In this document: piece by piece, positions 61,601 to 64,000 of the stretch
Position numbering within the stretch: position 1 is the first letter of the stretch
Layout of the letters: each line of letters starts with the position of its first letter
Source: Ascaphus truei
Taxonomy: Eukaryota > Chordata > Amphibia > Anura > Ascaphidae
DNA length: 64,000 bases
Direction of reading: 5' to 3'
Assembly: GCA_036426205.1 (NCBI GenBank)
Contig: CM071568.1
Coordinates: 229,000,148 to 229,064,147, forward strand
The notes under the pieces: generated by a model
Databases searched by the model: none
What the model saw: the letters and a program-made list of their open reading frames with translations, nothing else
Told to the model about the DNA's origin: nothing
Translations under genes and position numbers: made by a program

Positions 61601-62960
61601 ATATGCAGCACCCTGTTTATTCTGTTTTTCACGTCTCCTTAGAGCTTGTGTAATGTTCATTTCATTTCCCACACCTTTTGTTTGTGTTTTGGCAACTTTT
61701 TGCAGGGGTCTACAAACACAAGCAATGTGGGGATTTGTGTCATTCTTAGTGAATAAATGCCTTTTCTGCTACTTTCTATATAAAGCTGTAATTTAGATTC
61801 AGACTTTAAAAACGTATTTAAAAATACCAATACTTGACTTTATTTTTCTTTAAAAAGGGATTAATCAACGAGTGTTATCCTATTAAACTGATCACTGTCA
61901 TTAGTTCACGTTGGTCCCATGTGGGGCTACATCTTTAACCACTAGCAAACACCTTCTGCTTAAGTCATCGCTAAAAACGTACAATAGATTTTGAGACTGC
62001 TGTGCACTCTTGGTCCCAGTTGCAGCACTAGGATGTTTCGCTCAATGGTGGAGCAGTAATTAACCCCCCTCCGAGCAGCCCAAAGTAAGAAGTGTAAAGG
62101 TAGCGACATACTCTTTGGGGCCTTTTGAAACACCCTGATAGTTCAGAAGATGGTGCTGCCTCCTGGAATCGGAAACGATCACCCACCCTTTCCTATCTAT
62201 CAAGGGTAGTGATAACCTTGCTAAATGTACAGATCCCGGCCCTTGTGTTGAGTGGTTCCTGATGTTGCTACTGTTCATTTCTGCACTGTAGAGGGAGCAG
62301 GGAGAGTTCAAATAAAAAAGCTTCTGCATGTGGGACTGAGCTTGGGGTCGTCCCCTCTTTGATCCTACCTCCTCTAAAACTCGGAAGCTTTTCCTGCTGG
62401 TCCAGATTCACATAGGGAACTTGTTTTCTCTGGGGTTTTTTTTTTTTTTTGTCTAGATGAATGGCCTTTGGTTAGAAGAGGATAATGAGCAAGGTGAAAA
62501 GACTGATAATCACGTTAAAAAGGCGGATGTTTCTGGAGCAGAGAACCCACCACATGAAGTTAAAGGAGGTACAAAGTATTTGTGTTTTAAGGCACTTGTC
62601 TTGGATTAGATTTTTTTTGTAGTCTTCATTTAAAAAAAATATTTTTGGGCAGTCATGGACCTTACGTTTTTCATATTATTTATTGTACATGAATGTTCAA
62701 AACTTCAAAGGTTTCTTCTGCTGTTTTGTCTTCTTTTTAACTATCTCTTTTCTATACACATCCTAAGCGCTAACACAGAACTTAGAGATGAGAGAGAATT
62801 TCCAGCGACAGCTGCAGGAGCTGATGTCTGCGACATCCATAGTGAAGCCACACGGACAGAGGGGCTCCCTGACTAGGGCCGGGTTTGAAAACTCACCTTC
62901 TACCCCTGATGGAGCTCGCTGTACACGAAATAGCCGAAGCAGGGTATTGGAAGCACTAAG
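28590..62960 (+). CDS. topbp1: DNA topoisomerase 2-binding protein 1, first 19 coding exons
   Basis: The exons join to 1108 complete codons with consistent phases, starting [21 protein letters not shown]1 is a nuclear scaffold for replication initiation and checkpoint signalling. Its N-terminal BRCT0-2 bind phosphorylated RAD9 and Treslin, BRCT4/5 bind phosphorylated partners such as MDC1 and BLM, and a region after BRCT6 activates ATR. Approximate residues here: BRCT0 1-98, BRCT1 102-188, BRCT2 193-284, BRCT3 362-450, BRCT4 545-625, BRCT5 640-740, BRCT6 893-985. Residues 986-1108 form the first part of the ATR-activating region. The activating tryptophan and BRCT7/8 are encoded beyond 64000. 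All readable exons are intact despite introns full of transposons. Identification is from protein sequence recognition. Confidence 0.96.
28674..29788. other. topbp1 intron 1
   Basis: AT-rich intron with no repeat or gene that I can support. Confidence 0.6.
29789..29923 (+). CDS. topbp1: topbp1 exon 2 (BRCT0)
   Basis: The acceptor is CATAATAG and the donor GTTTGC, giving 45 codons in phase 0. It encodes [20 protein letters not shown] and [18 protein letters not shown], part of the N-terminal BRCT0 domain. Confidence 0.93.
29924..30575. other. topbp1 intron 2, left part
   Basis: From about 30180 the sequence is GC-richer and may be the 5' region of the LINE that resumes right of the solo LTR, but no ORF1 motif can be read here, so this is uncertain. 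Confidence 0.3.
30576..31354 (-). mobile_element. Solo LTR, 779 bp, with 5 bp target duplication
   Basis: The block starts TGTAACGCC and ends GGATCCGTTACA, so the termini are the 7 bp inverted pair TGTAACG/CGTTACA typical of LTRs. CTGAG occurs directly before (30571-30575) and directly after (31355-31359), a 5 bp target duplication as made by Ty3/gypsy integrases. No internal coding region remains. The - orientation is a guess, because the reverse strand start TGTAACGGATCAGGGGAC looks like a gypsy LTR start. Confidence 0.8.
31360..32069. other. topbp1 intron 2, between solo LTR and LINE ORF2
   Basis: This may be 5' sequence of the LINE copy that follows, since it leads without an obvious break into ORF2. 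I can read no protein domain in it. Confidence 0.35.
32834..33123 (-). mobile_element. L2-like LINE 3' fragment inserted in the Tx1/L1-like endonuclease
   Basis: The insert starts with a short TGTAT microsatellite and TCTTTATTTATATAGCGCC and carries GAGGAGCTTACAATCTAATT, an antisense L2-type tail. AATAGAT at 32827-32833 and at 33124-33130 is a 7 bp target duplication. The endonuclease frame reads on across the insert, so this arrived after the host LINE. Confidence 0.8.
33775..34530 (+). pseudogene. Reverse transcriptase region of LINE copy 2
   Basis: Two open parts (33775-34119 and 34321-34530) plus shifted sequence between them cover the RT palm and fingers: [39 protein letters not shown] and [10 protein letters not shown]. 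The catalytic YADD is retained, but frameshifts near 34119-34320 and stops afterwards remove function. Confidence 0.8.
34690..35285. mobile_element. Unassigned insertion in LINE copy 2
   Basis: The LINE reading breaks off near 34690 and resumes near 35290. The insert holds CGACGTATGTTTCGTCGCCT, a short palindromic motif followed by GACTTCTTCTGGGG, typical of the 3' hairpins of several amphibian retroposons. I could not find a target duplication or name a family. Confidence 0.5.
36768..36911 (+). CDS. topbp1: topbp1 exon 3 (end of BRCT0, start of BRCT1)
   Basis: The acceptor is CTTTCACTTTGCAG and the donor GTGAGT, giving 48 codons in phase 0. It encodes [20 protein letters not shown] and [19 protein letters not shown]. 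The LINE copy ends about 30 bp before it. Confidence 0.95.
36967..37157. mobile_element. hAT-like palindromic MITE, 191 bp
   Basis: CAGGGGTAGCCAACTCCAGT at the left and ACTGCAGTTGGCTACCCCTG at the right form long inverted arms. The centre reads GGCTCAGTCTTTGACTGAGCC. It begins 55 bp after the exon 3 donor. Target duplications are not clear. The remaining intron 3 is featureless. Confidence 0.85.
37480..37661 (+). CDS. topbp1: topbp1 exon 4 (BRCT1)
   Basis: The acceptor is CAAACCCTAG and the donor GTAAAT. It holds 60 codons and two bases. It encodes [30 protein letters not shown] and [15 protein letters not shown]. The lysines in GSKKY sit where BRCT1 binds phosphoserine. Confidence 0.95.
38061..38254 (+). 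CDS. topbp1: topbp1 exon 5 (BRCT2)
   Basis: The acceptor is CTTCTTGCAG and the donor GTAAAA. It encodes [20 protein letters not shown], then [20 protein letters not shown] and [10 protein letters not shown], the first two-thirds of BRCT2. The following intron 5 is 8.4 kb and holds nested transposons. Confidence 0.95.
38255..38990. other. topbp1 intron 5, left part
   Basis: AT-rich, with a stretch at 38610-38960 that resembles the interior of the TTAAAGCTGCAGTTCA MITE family (CTGCCGATCAATTCGTTCTC). Ends were not found. Confidence 0.3.
38993..39529 (-). pseudogene. Tigger/pogo transposase, C-terminal fragment, with transposon end
   Basis: On the - strand an open frame reads [40 protein letters not shown] and [16 protein letters not shown], which resembles the C-terminal end of Tigger/Jerky-type DDE transposases. 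It ends at 39087. At 38993 CAGGCGCTCCTCGGTTATC resembles a pogo-type terminus. The coding is cut at 39529 by the LTR start. An N-terminal piece in the same orientation lies at 45700-46050. Confidence 0.65.
39530..40527 (+). mobile_element. 5' LTR of the gypsy (Gmr1-like) element, about 1 kb
   Basis: The block starts TGTGACGGAGAGG and ends GGTGTCATCGTGACA, with imperfect TG...CA inverted ends. AATAAA occurs near 40438, 90 bp before the end, as expected for the R region. A primer-binding-like TGGTGGCAGCTGGTGGGAT follows at 40542, close to the complement of a tRNA-Leu 3' end apart from one extra base. No matching 3' LTR is found in the window. Confidence 0.7.
40728..42101 (+). CDS. Gag-like polyprotein of the gypsy element
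   Basis: This 457-codon open frame is the longest in the window outside minisatellites. Residues about 160-320 form a gag capsid-like helical region ([40 protein letters not shown]). A zinc knuckle [14 protein letters not shown] lies near residue 365. The N-terminal 150 residues are Pro/Glu-rich. The role is particle assembly and RNA packaging. An ATG 14 bases upstream (40714) is in another frame and soon stops, so the true start is not certain. Confidence 0.8.
   Translation: MKVQVVDQRECRGEMCVCGYGLPTDGRSKAQLEGDLEHHEDRRVLPEGQVPVAAVLVDAIQPGVEEVPPAPGLQGHEESASDPPVVGGLAPGVADEVAAAAADRAVPGLTALLATWETGVSTAERVQLLTAVLGRTHNSYLENREQGLSRADHHSFSKFVDGTDDLDAFLNDFETQCSRFRIPRRDWVVRLRPLLSGKAKQTVMGIPSVDADDYGHVKSKLLTQYALTPESYRGKFRTGVVLPRESYSTYAGRMALHGTQWVEGNGVTTFHTLLDLFFQEQLLQQLPTDVRGWVYDHKPQTFEDAARMADEYVASRVAMRDPVAPKGAGRAAHGVKTTPPWTHQPAAANSAPKAAEFKHERRCYSCNKVGHLRPDCLDRDRSKGPHQGQCSPAARPVARVRLAHTEEPSTAMEPAHRGMPRERLHLPPQDQQQRAGDIRLLQSGCSQTMSVRSICGR
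42128..42496 (+). pseudogene. Retropepsin-like protease of the gypsy element
   Basis: The frame reads [16 protein letters not shown], where the family has D-S/T-G; the glycine is replaced by aspartate, which should impair activity. [13 protein letters not shown] near 42330 fits the second half of the fold. It is in a different frame from gag and from integrase. Confidence 0.7.
42451..43935 (+). pseudogene. Integrase of the gypsy element, upstream of RT
   Basis: One frame with stops at 42853-42855, 43495-43497, 43633-43635 and 43933-43935 carries the whole integrase. The zinc-binding part has [11 protein letters not shown] and [10 protein letters not shown] (HHCC). The catalytic core has [16 protein letters not shown] and [13 protein letters not shown] (D, D, E). 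The C-terminal [12 protein letters not shown] is the GPY/F module of Ty3/gypsy integrases. Its job is inserting cDNA copies into the genome. The internal stops abolish it. Confidence 0.85.
44061..44732. mobile_element. Inserted palindromic element with 16 bp target duplication
   Basis: AGAACACCCAGTGCTG is present at 44061-44076 and again at 44717-44732. Between them lies a 640 bp insert whose first part is a near-perfect palindrome with arms 44077-44228 and 44358-44510 (ends GGGAGGAAACAAAAATAAAT and its inverse), plus 206 bp ending in CACTATACA. A 16 bp duplication is more like LINE-type retrotransposition than a DNA transposon. Without the insert, the pol reading continues from integrase to RT. 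Confidence 0.85.
44733..45361 (+). pseudogene. Reverse transcriptase of the gypsy element
   Basis: The frame reads [50 protein letters not shown] and a YLDD active site in [11 protein letters not shown] at about 45160, all typical for Ty3/gypsy RT. A frameshift lies near 45360, after which the thumb continues as [19 protein letters not shown] in a new frame. Confidence 0.88.
45349..45700 (+). pseudogene. RT thumb and RNase H start, truncated
   Basis: The thumb segment [20 protein letters not shown] is followed after another shift by RNase H sequence [18 protein letters not shown] and HPVVYLSRK. The first catalytic Asp of the usual TDAS is Glu here. Homology ends at about 45697, where Tigger transposase begins on the other strand, so the rest of RNase H is deleted. 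Confidence 0.75.
45700..46050 (-). pseudogene. Tigger/pogo transposase, N-terminal fragment
   Basis: On the - strand the frame starts at 46050 with [11 protein letters not shown] and [16 protein letters not shown], the CENP-B-like helix-turn-helix of Tigger transposases. After a shift it continues [20 protein letters not shown], and farther on KLLIIWLEG and [13 protein letters not shown]. It is interrupted by a frameshift and stops, and it ends where the gypsy RNase H begins. Confidence 0.8.
46051..46634. other. topbp1 intron 5, right part
   Basis: Probable 5' untranslated part of the Tigger relic, then from about 46230 to 46383 a fragment resembling the right end of the TTAAAGCTGCAGTTCA MITE (TACTACAGAACGGATTTAT ... 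CTCCTTTAA). No gene. Confidence 0.35.
46635..46814 (+). CDS. topbp1: topbp1 exon 6 (end of BRCT2)
   Basis: The acceptor is GATTACAG and the donor GTAAGT. It completes BRCT2 with [20 protein letters not shown] and [18 protein letters not shown], then enters the linker before BRCT3. Confidence 0.95.
46854..48681 (-). mobile_element. Solo LTR, 1828 bp, with 5 bp target duplication
   Basis: The block starts TGTCACGGAAG and ends CTACCGTCACA, an inverted TGT..ACA pair. GTTAC lies directly before (46849-46853) and directly after (48682-48686). On the - strand it starts TGTGACGGTAGGGGG, like the TGTGACGG start of the Gmr1-like LTR, and has AATAAA about 85 bp before its end (near 46937), so orientation is probably -. 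No coding region remains, which fits LTR-LTR recombination. Confidence 0.75.
48687..49457. other. topbp1 intron 6, right part
   Basis: A poly-C run lies at about 48761-48779, followed by CACACACACCC. Otherwise AT-rich with no gene or repeat that I can support. Confidence 0.5.
49458..49627 (+). CDS. topbp1: topbp1 exon 7 (linker before BRCT3)
   Basis: The acceptor is TTTCTGACAG and the donor GTGAGT. It encodes [19 protein letters not shown] and [19 protein letters not shown], a Ser-rich linker leading into BRCT3. Confidence 0.94.
49866..50000 (+). mobile_element. L2-like LINE 3' tail
   Basis: TTAGATTGGAAGCTCTTCAG, GGCAGGAACTCCTGTTCC and GCTGTGAAGTACTACAGTAT form a diverged L2-type 3' end in topbp1 intron 7. 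Confidence 0.55.
50163..50326 (+). CDS. topbp1: topbp1 exon 8 (BRCT3, first part)
   Basis: The acceptor is CTCTCCTCAG and the donor GTTTGC. It encodes [20 protein letters not shown] and [18 protein letters not shown] of BRCT3. Confidence 0.95.
50873..51120 (+). CDS. topbp1: topbp1 exon 9 (end of BRCT3 and linker)
   Basis: The acceptor is TTGTTTGTAG and the donor GTAAGC. It encodes [20 protein letters not shown], closing BRCT3, then a linker with [10 protein letters not shown] that is conserved in TOPBP1. Intron 8 before it is featureless. Confidence 0.95.
51322..51641 (+). CDS. topbp1: topbp1 exon 10 (BRCT4)
   Basis: The acceptor is TTGTTTTCTAG and the donor GTAAGG. It encodes [20 protein letters not shown], then [20 protein letters not shown] and [20 protein letters not shown] of BRCT4. 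Confidence 0.95.
51642..52497. other. topbp1 intron 10
   Basis: AT-rich intron; no repeat with clear ends and no gene are seen. Confidence 0.5.
52498..52670 (+). CDS. topbp1: topbp1 exon 11 (end of BRCT4, start of BRCT5)
   Basis: The acceptor is GTTTTTTGAAG and the donor GTAGGT. It encodes [20 protein letters not shown], then [20 protein letters not shown] and [11 protein letters not shown]. The AAG acceptor is acceptable but not strong. Confidence 0.92.
52712..53091. mobile_element. GC-rich MITE, 380 bp
   Basis: TTAGGCTGCGTCCATAGAAG with CACCGACAG is mirrored by CTGTCGGTGCTTCTATGGAC with TCAGCCTAA. Inverted ends are about 33 bp. It starts 42 bp after the exon 11 donor. The family is not settled; hAT-like and Harbinger-like are possible. 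Confidence 0.75.
53478..53689 (+). CDS. topbp1: topbp1 exon 12 (BRCT5)
   Basis: The acceptor is TGTACACTGCAG and the donor GTGCGC, an uncommon donor. It encodes [40 protein letters not shown] and [11 protein letters not shown]. The SKYEAAKKW lysines match the phosphopeptide site of BRCT5. Confidence 0.95.
53911..54210. mobile_element. MITE-like repeat, about 300 bp
   Basis: The left end AGAGATAGGCGAACTTG and right end GACAAATGTCCCACCTCT are imperfect inverted repeats of the AGAGRTGGGC type. The interior has AAATCGG/TTCGCAAG words. No coding region. Confidence 0.5.
54211..55030. other. topbp1 intron 12, right part
   Basis: From about 54838 to 54985 lies GACCTGAGGAAGGGAGG ... ATTGGACTAACACGGCTACT, a phrase common in dispersed repeats of many lower vertebrates, ending 45 bp before exon 13. 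I cannot name the family. The rest is AT-rich. Confidence 0.45.
55031..55287 (+). CDS. topbp1: topbp1 exon 13 (linker BRCT5-BRCT6)
   Basis: The acceptor is AAACCTACAG and the donor GTGCTC, a weak donor. It encodes [20 protein letters not shown], then [19 protein letters not shown] and [20 protein letters not shown], all strongly conserved in TOPBP1. Phase and family alignment fix both ends despite the weak donor. Confidence 0.93.
55533..55706. repeat. Inverted repeat GAGCAGCACACTCAC
   Basis: GAGCAGCACACTCACTG at 55533 is mirrored by TTGTGAGTGTGCTGCTC ending at 55706. It is probably a small foldback MITE of 174 bp in intron 13. The rest of the intron to 56548 is AT-rich with no other feature. 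Confidence 0.65.
56549..56722 (+). CDS. topbp1: topbp1 exon 14
   Basis: The acceptor is ATCTCTTGCAG and the donor GTAAGT, giving 58 codons in phase 0. It encodes [20 protein letters not shown] and [20 protein letters not shown], the conserved linker before BRCT6. Confidence 0.94.
57063..58590 (-). mobile_element. L2-like LINE, 5'-truncated, antisense in topbp1 intron 14
   Basis: Read on the - strand, 58581-58070 gives RT motifs [51 protein letters not shown] and YHLYADNT (YADN in place of YADD). 57797-57552 gives [32 protein letters not shown] and [20 protein letters not shown], the L2 C-terminal signature. The tail at 57063-57250 holds the standard end (inverse of CTTTATTTATATAGCGCCC and GGGGAGCTTACAATCTAAG). 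Frameshifts and stops are present. Confidence 0.85.
58591..58976. other. topbp1 intron 14, right part
   Basis: T-rich intron with no feature besides homopolymer runs. The part of intron 14 from 56723 to 57062 is likewise featureless. Confidence 0.5.
58977..59089 (+). CDS. topbp1: topbp1 exon 15 (BRCT6, first part)
   Basis: The acceptor is TTGTCTGTATAG and the donor GTACTG. It encodes [20 protein letters not shown] and [17 protein letters not shown], the start of BRCT6. Confidence 0.94.
59131..59710. mobile_element. pogo/Tigger-like MITE, about 580 bp
   Basis: CAGCTGAACGCCGTTATAAC at the left and CGCTATAACGAGGTTGAGTTG at the right form imperfect inverted ends of the type carried by pogo-related elements. 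TA precedes the left end. The interior is GC-rich with G, C and GTGT runs and has no transposase. It starts 41 bp after the exon 15 donor. Confidence 0.65.
59711..60393. other. topbp1 intron 15, right part
   Basis: AT-rich with a short TATG/TGTA microsatellite near 59881-59925. Nothing else is supported. Confidence 0.5.
60394..60520 (+). CDS. topbp1: topbp1 exon 16 (BRCT6)
   Basis: The acceptor is TTCCTTATAG and the donor GTATGT. It encodes [20 protein letters not shown] and [12 protein letters not shown], the second half of BRCT6 with the conserved tryptophan of its last helix. Confidence 0.95.
60521..61100. other. topbp1 intron 16, left part
   Basis: A GT/GC microsatellite lies at 60594-60630. 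No gene. Confidence 0.5.
61106..61250 (+). mobile_element. L2-like LINE 3' tail
   Basis: AGGATTGTAACCTCTCTGGG, GCAGCGATTCCTTTTCC and TTGTTGGCGCTATAGACCTA are a diverged L2-type end, about 110 bp before exon 17. Confidence 0.6.
61361..61504 (+). CDS. topbp1: topbp1 exon 17
   Basis: The acceptor is TTGCATACAG and the donor GTAAGA, giving 48 codons in phase 0. It encodes [20 protein letters not shown] and leads into the ATR-activating region. Confidence 0.95.
61505..62456. other. topbp1 intron 17
   Basis: AT-rich, with a T run before exon 18. No recognisable repeat ends and no gene. Confidence 0.5.
62457..62568 (+). CDS. topbp1: topbp1 exon 18
   Basis: The acceptor is a long T run then GTCTAG, and the donor GTACAA. 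It encodes [20 protein letters not shown], an acidic, poorly conserved linker. Phase (37 codons plus one base) fits exons 17 and 19. Confidence 0.82.
62768..62960 (+). CDS. topbp1: topbp1 exon 19 (ATR-activating region, first part)
   Basis: The acceptor is CACATCCTAAG and the donor GTACAG. It encodes [20 protein letters not shown] and [16 protein letters not shown], then RSRVLEAL. This is the start of the ATR-activating segment; the key tryptophan lies in the next exon, outside the window. Confidence 0.94.
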
Positions 62961-63715
62961 GTACAGTATCATTATATAATGTCCATCTAAAGAGTTGGCC
63001 ACACGCATAGCTAACTGTGCAGACAAACAGAATATAAATATATATATATATGTATATGTTCCCTGCAATTTTCAGATCATTTGAAGATTGTACCAGATCC
63101 AGAAGAATTTAAAATCCGATATCAGATGCGCAATTAGAGAGGGTTGGGGTTCCTTACAATGCATCTAATCTCAGACATGCTATTAGAGAGGGTTGGGGTT
63201 CCTCAGAATTTCACAATATAATTATTGGGTTCTGTCATGTACGGCACACCTGTGAGCACATGACCTGCATACGGGACATGGGTTAATACACAGCTCGTAA
63301 GCTTTCCCACTCTTCACCCTCGCAAAGATCCCTCAAATGAACAATATCTCCTCTCAATCCATCCCCATATACTACCTGTCACGAACAGCAGATAAGTGAG
63401 CACGTGACTTAGATATGCAACCAAGATTAATACACATGGCTCCTCTAGCCAACTCGCCTTTCTCCTTCGTAAGGTACCTTCCATGAGTTAATATTAACCA
63501 CTTACTCAATTGCAATCATATCTATATGCTTCCACCACCCGAGAAATTATGCAAACAAAAGATGTCAAATTAAAAAATCTGCCAGGGTCTCAGGTCCCTG
63601 TTTATGATAGAAAAAAATATACACTTAACACACCCATCAGTAAAAAAAAAAAAAATGTAAATACTCTCTCCAGAGCATGCAATCAGTTCATTCACAGCCC
63701 AAAGCGTCAAAACAT

Positions 63716-63752
<37 letters not shown>

Positions 63753-64000
63753 CTTAGATTACAGAAAAAGGATTACAAGAACATACAATTATAGTAAATG
63801 CAGGACAGTTTCTTAAAATAAAAGGATGAAACATAAATCCCTATACACTATGTTACCATACAGTATGTCATAGGTTTTCCCCCAGAGAGGTCACTGGCGC
63901 AGAAATTGGGACTTCACGTGTTTGGTCCAAACACACCTCTATTGAAATTTGATTTTCATAATCTATGCTACAACTTAAGTATAGAGTATGACTTAGGCCT
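62961..64000. other. topbp1 intron 19 (runs off the window)
   Basis: It contains ATTAGAGAGGGTTGGGGTTCC twice (63134 and 63182), an (AT)n microsatellite at about 63719-63751, and LTR-like GTGAGCACATGAC and GTGAGCACGTGAC words at about 63252 and 63396. No exon is visible before 64000. Confidence 0.45.

Overview
This window is vertebrate nuclear DNA and most resembles an anuran amphibian. It holds two intron-rich protein genes, both on the + strand, in a dense bed of transposable elements. The repeat mix suggests a frog: Tx1/L1-like and L2-like LINEs, a Ty3/gypsy retroelement with integrase ahead of reverse transcriptase (Gmr1-like), pogo/Tigger-type elements, and TTAA-bounded and hAT-like foldback MITEs. 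I cannot name the species. No rRNA, tRNA or CRISPR array was seen.

Positions 1-13512 carry the last eight coding exons of dnajc13 (RME-8, an endosomal J-domain co-chaperone). The preceding exons lie left of the window. All splice phases fit and the exons join into an uninterrupted 349-residue C-terminus. Its introns contain a 0.5 kb foldback element, a deleted Tx1/L1-like LINE (about 4775-7310), a CT-rich satellite block, a TTAA MITE and two Tigger-type MITEs.

Positions 13513-28582 are intergenic. They hold G-rich minisatellites of TGGG and TGAC words (15.2-17.2 kb, with the complementary strand at 20.6 kb), a GC-rich 65-70 bp minisatellite, an interrupted L2-like LINE, two related TTAA MITEs, and a CpG-rich block near 25.0-25.56 kb that is a candidate topbp1 promoter.

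Positions 28590-62960 carry the first 19 coding exons of topbp1, the BRCT-repeat scaffold that recruits and activates the ATR kinase. They encode 1108 residues with BRCT0 to BRCT6. The rest of the ATR-activating domain and BRCT7/8 lie to the right of the window. Intron 2 holds a Tx1/L1-like LINE and a solo LTR. Intron 5 holds a degenerate gypsy element with gene order gag-protease-integrase-RT-RNase H, flanked by two pieces of a Tigger transposase pseudogene. Intron 6 holds a 1.8 kb solo LTR and intron 14 an antisense L2-like LINE.

The two host genes look intact wherever they can be read. Every transposon reading frame is broken. The most notable observations are the reordered pol gene of the gypsy element, the nested insertions that allow relative dating, and a LINE 3' end about 30 bp from a topbp1 splice acceptor.
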